Source: Martinezella lusitana (lineage in GTDB: Bacteria > Pseudomonadota > Alphaproteobacteria > Rhizobiales > Rhizobiaceae). From it: a stretch of 64,000 bases of DNA. The notes under the pieces were generated by a model. The model ran no database searches. It saw only the letters and a list, made by a program, of their open reading frames with translations, and was not told where the DNA came from. Below are positions 1-8,326 of this stretch, in pieces. A program made the position numbers and the translations under genes. Each line of letters starts with the position of its first letter. Position 1 is the first letter of the stretch. The stretch spans positions 62,001 to 126,000 of the forward strand of contig NZ_JAFEVL010000073.1 in the NCBI RefSeq assembly GCF_016901135.1, in the 5' to 3' direction.

Positions 1-1314
1 AATCTCTTCGTTTCCGATCTGCATTCGGCGATCGTCGTCCGTTTCCTGAGCGGCATCGCCGGTGCGCCACTGTCGACGCTCGGCTTCCTCTACATGCTGG
101 AAGCCTTCGAGCCGGCCAAGAAGATGACGGTTGGCGTCAGCCTGGCGATGACGAACACGCTGCTCGCCGCGCCGATCACTCGCCTCGTGTCGCCCTCGCT
201 TCTCGACTATGGCGAATGGCGCGGCCTCTATACTCTCGAAATGGCTCTGGCGCTGCTTGTCATGCCGATCATCTACCTGCTGCCGCTGACGCCGCCGCCG
301 CGTGTCAAGGTCATCGTTCTCGGCGATATTTTCAGCTACCTGCTGGTTGCCATCGGTTTCGGCTGTCTGGCGGTGGTTCTGTCGGTGGGCCGCCTCTATT
401 GGTGGCTGGAGGTGCCCTGGCTCGGTATCGTGCTGGCGATCGGCATTGCTTCGGTGACCGCTGCTATCGTCGTCGATCTAAGGAGATCGACACCGCTCAT
501 CGATGTTCGCTGGCTGTTGCGGCCGGAGATGCTGCACCTGACCGGCATCCTGCTGGTATTTCGCCTGATTGCCGCCGAGCAGACTTCGGTCGTCGTGACC
601 TTCTATCAGAATGCTGTCGGGCTGCTCTACGACCAGCTCTCCATGCTGTACTGGATCATCCTGGCATTCTCGGTCATCGGCGGGCTCATCTGCGCTGTAT
701 TGATGACCTATGGGTTAAGCTGGCAGATCCAGTTCGTCGCGCTTATTCTGATGGGGGTCGGTTCCCTCATCGATTCGCAGGTGACCAACCTGACCCGGCC
801 GGAACAAATGTATCTCAGTCAGGCGATGGTGGCCGCCGGCGCAGCACTTTTCCTGCCGCCATCCATGTCGGTGGGCTTCAAGGCGGCTCTGTCGAAGGGG
901 CCGGCCTATCTGGTGACCTTCTTCGTCATCTTCACCTTCACGCAAAGCGTCGGCGGTCTGATCGGCTCGGCGTTCTACGGCACGCTGATCATCATTCGCG
1001 AGAAATTTCATTCCGCCGTGTTGACCGAGCGGGTGCTGCTGACCGATCCGCATGTGGCCGAACGCGTCAGCCAGCTTTCATCATCTTACGGCAAGGTGAT
1101 CGGCGACAGTGCAATCCTCAAGGGAGAGGGGCTTGCGCTGCTCGGCGCGCAGGTGACCCGCGAGGCCAACATGCTCGCCTATGGTGATGCTTTCCTTGTT
1201 GCGGCAGCGATCGCCTTTGTGTCGCTTGCCGGACTTTCGCTGCATATATTCTTCCGCTTCGTCAGAACTCGGCTCGCTGAAGATCGGCCGCAGACCATGG
1301 CATCCAACCCGTGA
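1..1314 (+). CDS. MFS drug efflux permease (EmrB/DHA2 type), 5' end outside window
   Basis: The frame is open from base 1, so the N-terminus lies outside the window; 437 residues are visible. It is an integral inner-membrane protein with about ten hydrophobic segments, e.g. around residues 78-110 and 145-165 of the visible part, and the late-half arrangement of 14-helix DHA2/EmrB proton antiporters. It is followed 17 bp downstream by an HlyD/EmrA-type adaptor, which is the usual EmrAB-like pairing; together they would pump hydrophobic compounds across both membranes with a TolC partner not seen here. Substrate is unknown. A start at base 94 is only an internal methionine. The family call rests on overall hydropathy and the neighbour rather than on a diagnostic motif. 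Confidence 0.85.
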   Translation, partial: NLFVSDLHSAIVVRFLSGIAGAPLSTLGFLYMLEAFEPAKKMTVGVSLAMTNTLLAAPITRLVSPSLLDYGEWRGLYTLEMALALLVMPIIYLLPLTPPPRVKVIVLGDIFSYLLVAIGFGCLAVVLSVGRLYWWLEVPWLGIVLAIGIASVTAAIVVDLRRSTPLIDVRWLLRPEMLHLTGILLVFRLIAAEQTSVVVTFYQNAVGLLYDQLSMLYWIILAFSVIGGLICAVLMTYGLSWQIQFVALILMGVGSLIDSQVTNLTRPEQMYLSQAMVAAGAALFLPPSMSVGFKAALSKGPAYLVTFFVIFTFTQSVGGLIGSAFYGTLIIIREKFHSAVLTERVLLTDPHVAERVSQLSSSYGKVIGDSAILKGEGLALLGAQVTREANMLAYGDAFLVAAAIAFVSLAGLSLHIFFRFVRTRLAEDRPQTMASNP

Positions 1315-1331
1315 GGATATGAAATAGCTCC

Positions 1332-2396
1332 ATGTCGAGGCTCGTTCGCTCTCCAATTGAAGTCATTGCGGTTCTTGCCGGCATCGGCGGCGTCATGCTG
1401 GTGCTGTATGCTTGGCACCTGCCGCCGTTCAAAAGCTCGGTCGAAACCACCGACGACGCCTATGTCAAAGGCTATGTCACGACCATCAGCCCGCAGGTCA
1501 GCGGCTATATCACCGATGTGCCGATCAAGGACTACAAGCTCGTCAAGCAGGGCGACGTGCTGACCAAGATCGACGACCGCATCTATCGGCAGAAGGTGGC
1601 GCAGGCGCACGCGACGCTCGACGGACAGAAGGCGGCGCTCGCCAATTCGCAACAGCAGGAGCAGGCCGCCAAGGCCGGCATCGTCTCCAGCCAGGCGCAG
1701 ATCGACAGCGCCAACGCCGCGCTGAAGCGCGCCCAGCTCGCCTGGGAGCGCGTGACGACGCTGGTGGCCAAGGGCGTATCCACGACAAGCGATTCCGAGC
1801 AGGCGCAGGCGACGCTGCAGCAGGCGCAAGCAGCCGTCAACCAGGCGAAGGCGGCCCTCGACGTATCGCAGCAGAACCTGACGACGATCATCGTCAACCG
1901 CGCCTCGCTGGAGGCCGGTGTCAGCGGCGCGGAAGCCGCCGTGCAGCTCGCCGATATCGATCTTCAGAATGCGACCATTGTTGCGCCGCAGGACGGCCGC
2001 GTCGGCGAAGTCGGCGTGCGCCTCGGCCAATATGTGACGGCCGGAACGCAGCTCATGGGCCTGGTGCCGAAGGATATCTGGGTGATCGCCAATTTCAAGG
2101 AGACCCAGCTCGACGGCATGAAACTCGATCAGCCCGTCACGATTTCCGTCGACGCGCTCGGACACCGCGAGATCAAGGGTCATATCCAGCGTTTCTCGCC
2201 GGCGGCGGGGTCTGAATTCGCCGTCATCAAGCCGGACAATGCCACCGGTAATTTCACCAAGGTCGCCCAGCGCATCGGCGTCAGAGTGAAGATCGACCAG
2301 GACCAACCCTTGGCGGACCAGCTGGCGCCTGGGATGTCCGTCGTCGTCTCGGTCGATAAGGACTCCCAGCCGGAGGTGGGCGTCAACGACGACTAG
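1332..2396 (+). CDS. HlyD/EmrA-family membrane fusion protein
   Basis: 354 aa periplasmic adaptor of a tripartite efflux pump. A single N-terminal membrane anchor lies at about residues 10-30, followed by a first lipoyl half-motif near residues 37-75 (DDAYVKGYVTTISPQVSGYI), then a long Ala/Gln-rich coiled-coil hairpin at about 85-200, then the second lipoyl half (APQDGRVGEVGVRLGQYV) and a beta-barrel region. This is the complete EmrA architecture. The start ATG lies 17 bp after the stop of the permease gene, so the two are probably one transcript. The pump substrate cannot be read from the sequence. Confidence 0.92.
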   Translation: MSRLVRSPIEVIAVLAGIGGVMLVLYAWHLPPFKSSVETTDDAYVKGYVTTISPQVSGYITDVPIKDYKLVKQGDVLTKIDDRIYRQKVAQAHATLDGQKAALANSQQQEQAAKAGIVSSQAQIDSANAALKRAQLAWERVTTLVAKGVSTTSDSEQAQATLQQAQAAVNQAKAALDVSQQNLTTIIVNRASLEAGVSGAEAAVQLADIDLQNATIVAPQDGRVGEVGVRLGQYVTAGTQLMGLVPKDIWVIANFKETQLDGMKLDQPVTISVDALGHREIKGHIQRFSPAAGSEFAVIKPDNATGNFTKVAQRIGVRVKIDQDQPLADQLAPGMSVVVSVDKDSQPEVGVNDD

Positions 2397-2536
2397 AATG
2401 CTTCCGCATTTCCTCGAATCTCGTCATCTCATATCAGCAATGGTGTGATTGAAGAGGTTTGGCAGGCGGGGTCTACCGGTTTGGCAGTTCCCTATGCGTT
2501 CGAGCATTGACGGAGAACAAATTCGTGGTTTCGCCT

Positions 2537-3367
2537 ATGCCCTCCTATATCGATCACATCGCCGATCCGGATCGATCCTGCGCGATCGTCGTCCACCGCG
2601 GCGTGTGGCGCGCGGCGCCCGAGAACAGCCTCCTGGCGATCGAAAGAGCCATATCGGCTGGCTACGAGGTGGTTGAAATCGACGTCCGGCGCAGTAGCGA
2701 CGGCGAGCTCTTTCTTTTGCACGACGATACGCTCGAGCGAATGGCGGGTCTTAACCGCGAGCCGGAGACGCTGACGCTGCAGCAATTGTCGAGCCTGAAA
2801 TTGCGCAATCGCGACGGTGGCGAGACGAACGGGCTCACGGACGAAAGACTACCGAGCCTGAAGGAGGTCTTTGACCTGACGCGTGATCGCATTTTTATCC
2901 ATCTTGACGTCAAGCACAGGGAGATGATCCCCGACGTCATCGCCTGCGCCCGATCGATGGGCGTTGGCCAGCAGGTCGATTTCTGGGGAGACTTGAGGAG
3001 CCCTCAGGATCTCTCGTGGATCCGCGAAAAGGTGGAACCACATGGCGTTCCCTTCATGGCCAAAACGCGGCTGAACGCAACGGATGTCGCAACCCAGATC
3101 GACCTTCTCTTCAAGTTGAACCCGTTCCTGTGCGAAATCTATTTTGACCGGCTGGAGCAGGTCGCCGGGCAAGCAGCGCCTTTTCGTGAGCGTGGCATCG
3201 CTCTCTGGGTCAACACGCTCGATTCGGTCTCCTGTGCCGGTTTCACCGATACCGCCGCGCTCAAGGATCCGGACGCGATATGGGGACGCCTGATCGACGC
3301 CGGCGTCTCCGCCATTCAAACCGATGAGCCGGAGGCCCTGGAAGCCTATATCGGCGCGAGGGCATGA
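2537..3367 (+). CDS. glycerophosphodiester phosphodiesterase
   Basis: 276 aa from the ATG at 2537. An in-frame extension to 2459 is possible, but the family similarity begins only near the chosen start. It hydrolyses glycerophosphodiesters to glycerol-3-phosphate and an alcohol. Visible GDPD signatures are VHRG near the N-terminus, ENSLLAIERAISAGYEVVEIDVR (catalytic E and the ExD metal pair, written here across residues about 33-55), and LLHDDTLERM with the catalytic His. No signal peptide is seen, so a cytoplasmic role in phospholipid turnover is likely. It converges on rplI with a shared hairpin terminator between them. Confidence 0.9.
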   Translation: MPSYIDHIADPDRSCAIVVHRGVWRAAPENSLLAIERAISAGYEVVEIDVRRSSDGELFLLHDDTLERMAGLNREPETLTLQQLSSLKLRNRDGGETNGLTDERLPSLKEVFDLTRDRIFIHLDVKHREMIPDVIACARSMGVGQQVDFWGDLRSPQDLSWIREKVEPHGVPFMAKTRLNATDVATQIDLLFKLNPFLCEIYFDRLEQVAGQAAPFRERGIALWVNTLDSVSCAGFTDTAALKDPDAIWGRLIDAGVSAIQTDEPEALEAYIGARA

Positions 3368-3387
3368 ACCCACACCAATGCAAAAAG

Positions 3388-3415
3388 AAAGCCCGGATCG
3401 TCCGATCCGGGCTTT
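3388..3415. terminator. bidirectional hairpin between the GDPD gene and rplI
   Basis: Perfect 12-bp inverted repeat (AAAGCCCGGATC with its complement) and a 4-nt loop. A-rich on the left and T-rich on the right, so it can end transcription from both converging genes. Confidence 0.8.
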
Positions 3416-3440
3416 CGCACATCCAGCAATGGGCTGGAAA

Positions 3441-4022
3441 TTATGCGTCGTCTTCTTCGGCGTTGCCGTCGGCTTCCGGATCGAAGAAGTCTTCGGGACG
3501 CAGAGCGTCTTCGTCAACGCCGTAGATGGCGTCGGCGGAGGTGAGGGTCTCGCCCTTGGACTGGCGCTCGGCTTCTTCAGCGGAACGGGCAACGTTGAGC
3601 TCGACCTTGATTTCGACTTCGGCGTGAAGCCCGATCGCAACATCGTGCAGGCCGATGGCCTTGATCGGCGTGTTCATGTGAACCTGGCTACGGCCGATGT
3701 TGAAGCCTTCGGCGGCGAGGATTTCGACGACGTCACGGGCAGCGACCGAACCGTAGAGCTGGCCGGTTTCGCCAGCCGAGCGAACGACGATGAAGGACTT
3801 GCCGCCTAGAACGTCGGCGACCTTCTGGGCTTCGCTCTTGCGCTCCAGGTTGCGGGCTTCGAGCGTGGCGCGCTCGGCTTCGAAACGGGCCTTGTTGGCA
3901 GCATTGGCGCGGAGCGCCTTGCCGAGCGGCAGCAGGTAGTTACGGGCAAAGCCGTCGCGAACCTTGACGGTTTCGCCCATCTGGCCGAGCTTGGAGATGC
4001 GCTCGAGAAGAATGACTTGCAT
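3441..4022 (-). CDS. rplI: 50S ribosomal protein L9
   Basis: 193 aa from the ATG at 4022 (MQVILLERISKLGQMG), the conserved L9 start; upstream in-frame methionines are rejected. The N-terminal rRNA-binding domain contains VKVRDGFARNYLLPLGKA, followed by the long connecting helix and the C-terminal domain. The protein is some 40 residues longer than E. coli L9 because of an acidic C-terminal tail rich in Glu/Asp, which is usual for rhizobial L9. Last gene of the rpsF-rpsR-DUF2232-rplI cluster. Confidence 0.97.
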   Translation of the reverse strand: MQVILLERISKLGQMGETVKVRDGFARNYLLPLGKALRANAANKARFEAERATLEARNLERKSEAQKVADVLGGKSFIVVRSAGETGQLYGSVAARDVVEILAAEGFNIGRSQVHMNTPIKAIGLHDVAIGLHAEVEIKVELNVARSAEEAERQSKGETLTSADAIYGVDEDALRPEDFFDPEADGNAEEDDA

Positions 4023-4041
4023 TTTCTTGTTCCTTTCGATG

Positions 4042-5022
4042 TCAGATTTTCGTGTCTGTTGGTTTGGATGCGTCGGCATCTTTGTTCGGCGTAAGCGATA
4101 TCGCCTTGCGGGTATCGGAGAGGCCGAGAACAAGGATGATGAAGAGCGGCAGCGTCAGCAGGAAGGACGTCAGGTAGCAGAGGATCAGCACCGGCACGCG
4201 CCAGTCCTTGCCACGCGTCCGGTAATGCAGCGACGCAAAGCCGGAAACGATGAAGCCGGCGCCGAAGGCGCCGACGATGGCGGCGGCAATGAGGGCCACG
4301 ACGCCGCCGAAAAACATGGCGACGATCGCCACGAGAAAAACGAAGATCGCATTGCGGTTCATGCGCAGCGCCGAGGGAATATCCTCGCGCGGGCGAAGAT
4401 TGTGCTTCGAGGCTGTAACGATGCGGGTCGCCACATAATAGGCGGCCAGCAGCATCATGACCCAGATCATGCCCCAGACCATGGGGATCGTGTAAAGCAT
4501 CAAGAACTTGGTCTTCTCGATCGCCGTCGGATCGAGCTGCAGCGCCGGCTGCTGCTCGCTCATAACCTTGACGTAGAGGTCGATCACCTGGCCGACGAGA
4601 TCGGCGTTGTAGCCCATGATCACGCCGACGATGATGATGACGGCTGCGGCAAGGCCGCACAGATGCAGCATGATGTCGGAGAGCGGATACCAGGCCATCA
4701 GATGGTCAGGGCCGCCGAGTTCGGAAGCCGGGCGCCCCAGATTGGCGAGATGGCTGAGCCACGCCGGGATCAATGTCAGCAGAACGGTAAAAAGCCCAAA
4801 GTACAGCGACTGGCCGACGGCGCCAACGACGCCTGCCGCCGCGACGGCGACGATGACAGCCAGGTTCCCCCAGCCGAGGCCCACGATCAGGATCGGAAGG
4901 GCAGAAAGCGCGCCGAACAGGATAAACAGCAAAGGCTGATTGGTCGCGCCATACACGAGTAGGGCGGCGGTCAGACCGGCAAGCGCGCCGATACCAAGCT
5001 CTTTTGCATTCAACTTTTTCAC
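4042..5022 (-). CDS. DUF2232 family membrane protein
   Basis: 326 aa from a GTG start at 5022 (reads VKKLNAKELGIG). The frame extends upstream to 5106, but the extra residues look non-coding. About eight hydrophobic helices span the protein, for example LAGLTAALLVYGA and LLFILFGALSALPILIVGLG, and the C-terminus is short and polar. It sits between rpsR and rplI, an order shared by many alphaproteobacteria. The biochemical role is not known; relatives belong to the YybS/DUF2232 group of membrane proteins. Co-transcribed with the ribosomal genes by position, 19 bp before rplI. Confidence 0.85.
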   Translation of the reverse strand: MKKLNAKELGIGALAGLTAALLVYGATNQPLLFILFGALSALPILIVGLGWGNLAVIVAVAAAGVVGAVGQSLYFGLFTVLLTLIPAWLSHLANLGRPASELGGPDHLMAWYPLSDIMLHLCGLAAAVIIIVGVIMGYNADLVGQVIDLYVKVMSEQQPALQLDPTAIEKTKFLMLYTIPMVWGMIWVMMLLAAYYVATRIVTASKHNLRPREDIPSALRMNRNAIFVFLVAIVAMFFGGVVALIAAAIVGAFGAGFIVSGFASLHYRTRGKDWRVPVLILCYLTSFLLTLPLFIILVLGLSDTRKAISLTPNKDADASKPTDTKI

Positions 5023-5186
5023 GTCGCTGTCCTGCTTCAAGATCGAGCAGTTAGAGGATGCTTCCGAACCTCGGTTCTGAAAGCCGTCCCCAACATGGGG
5101 TTTCAATGTTCCGATCCGCGCCCACCGCGAAAAGGAGAAGGGAAGGCATGACCGCCTTCCCTAAAATCATGTAGCGTCGGCGCTTA

Positions 5187-5435
5187 TTAGGCGAGGACGT
5201 AGGGCAGCAGGCCGAGGAAACGGGCGCGCTTGATCGCCTGGGCGAGTTCGCGCTGCTTCTTCTGGGAAACGGCCGTGATGCGGGACGGAACGATCTTGCC
5301 GCGCTCGGAAATGTAGCGCTGCAGGAGACGGACATCCTTGTAGTCGATGCGCGGCGCATTGGCGCCCGAGAACGGGCAGGTCTTGCGGCGGCGATGGAAC
5401 GGACGGCGGACCGGTGCGGAGGAAACTTCAGACAT
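5187..5435 (-). CDS. rpsR: 30S ribosomal protein S18
   Basis: 82 aa, full length, with the S18 core: the basic N-terminal RRPFHRRRKTCPFSG, then IDYKDVRLLQRYISERGKI, and SRITAVSQKKQRELAQAIKR, which contacts 16S rRNA and S6. It starts 14 bp after rpsF and is translated in the same direction, as S6 and S18 form a heterodimer on the platform of the small subunit. Confidence 0.98.
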   Translation of the reverse strand: MSEVSSAPVRRPFHRRRKTCPFSGANAPRIDYKDVRLLQRYISERGKIVPSRITAVSQKKQRELAQAIKRARFLGLLPYVLA

Positions 5436-5449
5436 TGTTCAAAATCTCC

Positions 5450-5896
5450 TTATACACGGTCTTCGCGCGGACGGCGCGGACGGTCGTCGCGGTCACCACG
5501 ATCCGGGCGCGGACCACGATCGCCGAAGCTGCGCTCCGGACGGTCGCCATCGCGGCGCGGACGGTCGTCGCGATCGCGCTTCTGCATCATGGCAGACGGG
5601 CCTTCTTCATGCTTTTCAACAGCGATCGTCATGTAACGCAGGACGTCTTCGCTGATGCGCATCTGGCGTTCCATTTCCTGGACCGCAGCGGCCGGCGCAT
5701 CGATGTCCATCAGGGCGTAATGAGCCTTGCGGTTCTTCTTGATGCGGTAGGTGAGGGACTTGAGGCCCCAGTTTTCGATACGCCCGACTTTACCGCCGTT
5801 AGCTTCGATAACACCCTTGTACTGTTCTACGAGGGCGTCGACCTGCTGAGCGGAAATATCCTGTCGAGCAAGGAATACATGTTCATAAAGAGCCAT
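5450..5896 (-). CDS. rpsF: 30S ribosomal protein S6
   Basis: 148 aa. Residues 1-95 are the S6 ferredoxin-like fold (MALYEHVFLARQDISAQQVD and WGLKSLTYRIKKNRKAHYAL). Residues from about 105 to the end are an unusual low-complexity tail of alternating Arg and Asp (RDRDDRPRRDGDRPERSFGD and similar). First gene of its cluster; a leader of about 200 nt precedes it. Confidence 0.98.
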   Translation of the reverse strand: MALYEHVFLARQDISAQQVDALVEQYKGVIEANGGKVGRIENWGLKSLTYRIKKNRKAHYALMDIDAPAAAVQEMERQMRISEDVLRYMTIAVEKHEEGPSAMMQKRDRDDRPRRDGDRPERSFGDRGPRPDRGDRDDRPRRPREDRV

Positions 5897-6030
5897 GGAT
5901 AGCTTTGCCTTTCTTGCGTTGATCTGAACCCGGGCTCTAGCGGCTAAGCCTCAACGACTGCTCCTGAGAGGGATAACCCCAAGCAAGAAAAGCGTTTCCG
6001 AGACGGTCGAGAGCGGAGACACGGGAGGCT

Positions 6031-6046
6031 GGAACGCTTCCGTTCC
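6031..6046 (-). promoter_or_regulatory. hairpin in the rpsF leader RNA
   Basis: On the minus strand it reads GGAACG-GAAG-CGTTCC, a perfect 6-bp stem with a 4-nt loop, about 135 nt before the rpsF start. Leaders of rpsF in other bacteria bind the S6:S18 complex; whether this hairpin does so is inference. Confidence 0.4.
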
Positions 6047-6119
6047 GACGATTTTCCCAAAAGAAAACCGGCCCTCCGTTCAGCCACCAGCCAGAAGACC
6101 GGGTTTGCGAACAGGGCGG

Positions 6120-6147
6120 CTTATACGGATTTTTGCGGGAAAGGCAA
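6120..6147 (-). promoter_or_regulatory. candidate sigma70-type promoter for rpsF-rpsR-DUF2232-rplI
   Basis: Minus strand: TTGCCT (6147-6142), 16-nt spacer, TATAAG (6125-6120). This would give a leader of roughly 215 nt. Judged by eye only. Confidence 0.45.
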
Positions 6148-6287
6148 TAGGAGGGGCGAAATTGGGTTGTTTTGCGCAAAGGCAGTAGCCATCAGGTCAA
6201 TTCGCATGCCGGTGTCCCGTCGCATTGCACGCTGCCCGCTCTCCCGTCATGATGGCATACATCAATTTCGGCCAACACGGACAATTC

Positions 6288-7034
6288 ATGCGCATCTTTC
6301 TCGTTCGGCACGGCGAATCCCTCGGCAACATCGATGAGCAGGCCTACCGGCAGTTCGGCGATCACAATGTGCCATTGACCGAGTGGGGCTATCGGCAGGT
6401 GCTGGAGGCGGGACGGACCATCGCCGCCTATCTGAAAGCATTGCCGAGTGCCGAATTGCGAAAGCTGAGCATCTGGTATTCGCCGTTCTTAAGGACACGA
6501 CAGAGCAAGGATGCCTTGCTGGAGGTCCTGCCCGCAGAGCTGATCGGGGACATTCGGGAGGATTATCTGCTGCGTGAGCAGGATTTCGGGCTTTTCACCG
6601 AAATCTACGACCATGCCGAACAGAAACGGAAATTTCCTGACGAGTTCGAGAAGTGGGCGAGGCTGCGCAACAATAGCGGCAAGTTCTACGCGCGGCCGCC
6701 TGATGGCGAGAGCCGGGCGGATGTCGCCCAGCGTGTTCGCCTGTTTCTGCAAACCGTCATGCACGACGCCGAAAACGGAAAGAACAATGTCATCATCGTC
6801 GGCCATGGCGTCACCAACCGGGCCTTCGAGATGAATTTCCTGCATTGTCCCGTCGATTGGTTCGAGCGCTCGGATAATCCGGGAAATGCCGACGTTACGT
6901 TGATCAAGGGGCGGGGTTCCGGGGACTATCGATCAGTCCTGCTTCACAAGGCCTCGGATCGCGGGCAGGGGCAGGACGAGTTGCGCGAAGCGCATGGCTC
7001 CGAACTGACGCTCGCACCAAAGACCGCGCAGTAG
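6288..7034 (+). CDS. histidine phosphatase family protein (phosphoglycerate mutase-like)
   Basis: 248 aa from the ATG at 6288, where the fold begins (MRIFLVRHGESLGN); the frame opens earlier at 6225 but those residues are not family-like. Arg-His-Gly-Glu near residue 7 is the phospho-accepting histidine motif, and VIIVGHGVTNRAFE carries the second catalytic His. The acid/base Glu probably lies in the middle region with REDYLLREQDFGLF. Substrate is unknown; members range from sugar to protein phosphatases. It stands alone between divergent rpsF and the convergent aldo/keto reductase gene. Confidence 0.85.
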   Translation: MRIFLVRHGESLGNIDEQAYRQFGDHNVPLTEWGYRQVLEAGRTIAAYLKALPSAELRKLSIWYSPFLRTRQSKDALLEVLPAELIGDIREDYLLREQDFGLFTEIYDHAEQKRKFPDEFEKWARLRNNSGKFYARPPDGESRADVAQRVRLFLQTVMHDAENGKNNVIIVGHGVTNRAFEMNFLHCPVDWFERSDNPGNADVTLIKGRGSGDYRSVLLHKASDRGQGQDELREAHGSELTLAPKTAQ

Positions 7035-7088
7035 ACCACCCGTAACGCCGGTTCTTCCGGTCGCCACGGGCTGTCCGTTTGCTACGCC

Positions 7089-8132
7089 TCACATCGGCAT
7101 CGGATATTTCCGATGGACCTGCTCGATCTCGGCCAATACCTCGGTGGGCAAGGTCACGTAAGCAGCGGCGATATCGGTTTCGAGCTGCGCCATCGTCGTG
7201 GCGCCGATGATCATTGACGTCATGAAAGGCTTGGTGAGGCAGTAGGCGAGCGCCAGCTTGGACGGGTCGATGTGATGCTTGGCCGCGATCTCGAGATAAG
7301 CCTTGACCGCCGGTTCCTGCAGCGGCTGCAGGCGGCCGCCGATGTCGTGGTTGATTGAGCCGCGCGAGCCGGCGGGCCGTGCGCCGCCGACATATTTGCC
7401 GCTGAGGATGCCGCCGGCGAGCGGCGAATAGGCGAGCAGGCCAACATCTTCATGGTGCGACAGCTCGGCAAGATCGAGATCGAAATGCCGGTAGAGCAGA
7501 TTATATTCGTTCTGCGTGGAGACGACGCGTGGCAGGCCCTTCCGCTCGGCGATCGTGAGATACTTCTGGATGCCCCAGGTCGTCTCGTTGGAAAGGCCGA
7601 GGGCGCGGATTTTGCCGGCCTTCACCATCTCGCCCATCGTCTCCAAGATCTCGGTGATGTCGGCGATGGCCTTCTCGCGGTCCTGCGTAAAGGGGTTGTA
7701 GCGCCAGTTCTGGCGGAAATGGAAATGGCCGCGGTTCGGCCAGTGGACCTGATAGAGGTCGATATAGTCGGTCTTCAGCCGCTTCAGGCTGCTGTCGATC
7801 GCCGCGCGGATATTGACGGCATCCGCGCCCTGGCCGCGGCGCAGATAGTCGCGGCCAGGACCGGCGACCTTGGTGGCGAGCACGACGTCCTTGCGCTTGC
7901 CGGTCTTTTCGAACCAGGTGCCGATATATTCCTCGGTACGGCCTTGAGTCTCGGCGCTGACGGGCGTCGTCGGATACATTTCGGCGGTGTCGAAGAAATT
8001 GATGCCTTTATGGAGAGCATAATCCATCTGATCATGCGCTTCGGCTTCGCTATTCTGCGTGCCCCAGGTCATCGTGCCCAGGCAAATTTGCGAAACGGAA
8101 ATATCGGTGCGGCCTAAATTCTTATATTTCAT
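7089..8132 (-). CDS. aldo/keto reductase, Tas-like
   Basis: 347 aa from the ATG at 8132 (MKYKNLGRTDISVSQICLG). NADPH-dependent TIM-barrel oxidoreductase. The catalytic tetrad is visible: Asp and Tyr in NFFDTAEMYP, Lys in VVLATKVAGP and His in IDLYQVHWPN. The GTMTWGTQNSEAEAHDQ segment closely recalls the E. coli Tas protein, itself of uncertain physiological substrate. It is divergent from fabD; the shared upstream region contains a cluster of four similar octamers (see 8201-8264). Confidence 0.9.
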   Translation of the reverse strand: MKYKNLGRTDISVSQICLGTMTWGTQNSEAEAHDQMDYALHKGINFFDTAEMYPTTPVSAETQGRTEEYIGTWFEKTGKRKDVVLATKVAGPGRDYLRRGQGADAVNIRAAIDSSLKRLKTDYIDLYQVHWPNRGHFHFRQNWRYNPFTQDREKAIADITEILETMGEMVKAGKIRALGLSNETTWGIQKYLTIAERKGLPRVVSTQNEYNLLYRHFDLDLAELSHHEDVGLLAYSPLAGGILSGKYVGGARPAGSRGSINHDIGGRLQPLQEPAVKAYLEIAAKHHIDPSKLALAYCLTKPFMTSMIIGATTMAQLETDIAAAYVTLPTEVLAEIEQVHRKYPMPM

Positions 8133-8200
8133 GGGAAAACCTTGGGGGTGGCGGAAATTCATGATGAAGAGAGTTGCGAGAATTTAGGCGCGAATTGAGC

Positions 8201-8264
8201 AAGCGCAAGAAGAAAATTGTTGCGCTTCGCAAGCGCAAAAGCCTGTGTCTGCGGGGCTTGCGCT
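8201..8264. promoter_or_regulatory. cluster of four AAGCGCAA / TTGCGCTT octamers
   Basis: Copies: AAGCGCAA 8201-8208, TTGCGCTT 8220-8227, AAGCGCAA 8231-8238, and TTGCGCT 8258-8264 (7 of 8). The middle two form a palindrome with 8-bp arms and a 3-bp spacer. They lie between the divergent Tas-like gene and fabD, so they look like operator sites. Confidence 0.5.
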
Positions 8265-8326
8265 ATTGACTCCGCCGCAAACAATGTCATTGGGAAGCGA
8301 AACGACCCCCAAAAGGACGCTTGATA

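Larger units (their letters stand above)
5897..6287. other. 391-bp intergenic region: rpsF leader and promoter, no gene
   Basis: Lies between divergent rpsF and the histidine phosphatase gene. It holds the proposed rpsF promoter (6120-6147, minus strand), a hairpin in the rpsF leader (6031-6046), and the upstream region of the phosphatase. A small minus-strand reading frame at 5937-6179 shows no family features and is treated as chance. Confidence 0.6.

Noticed and set aside
1..93. Apparent truncation of the MFS gene
   Set aside because: The frame is open to base 1, so the cut is the window edge, not a pseudogene.
2459..2536. Upstream extension of the GDPD gene
   Set aside because: The extra 26 residues do not resemble the family, which starts near the ATG at 2537.
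5937..6179. Small minus-strand reading frame before rpsF
   Set aside because: No recognisable family features or convincing ribosome site, and it overlaps the proposed rpsF leader and promoter.
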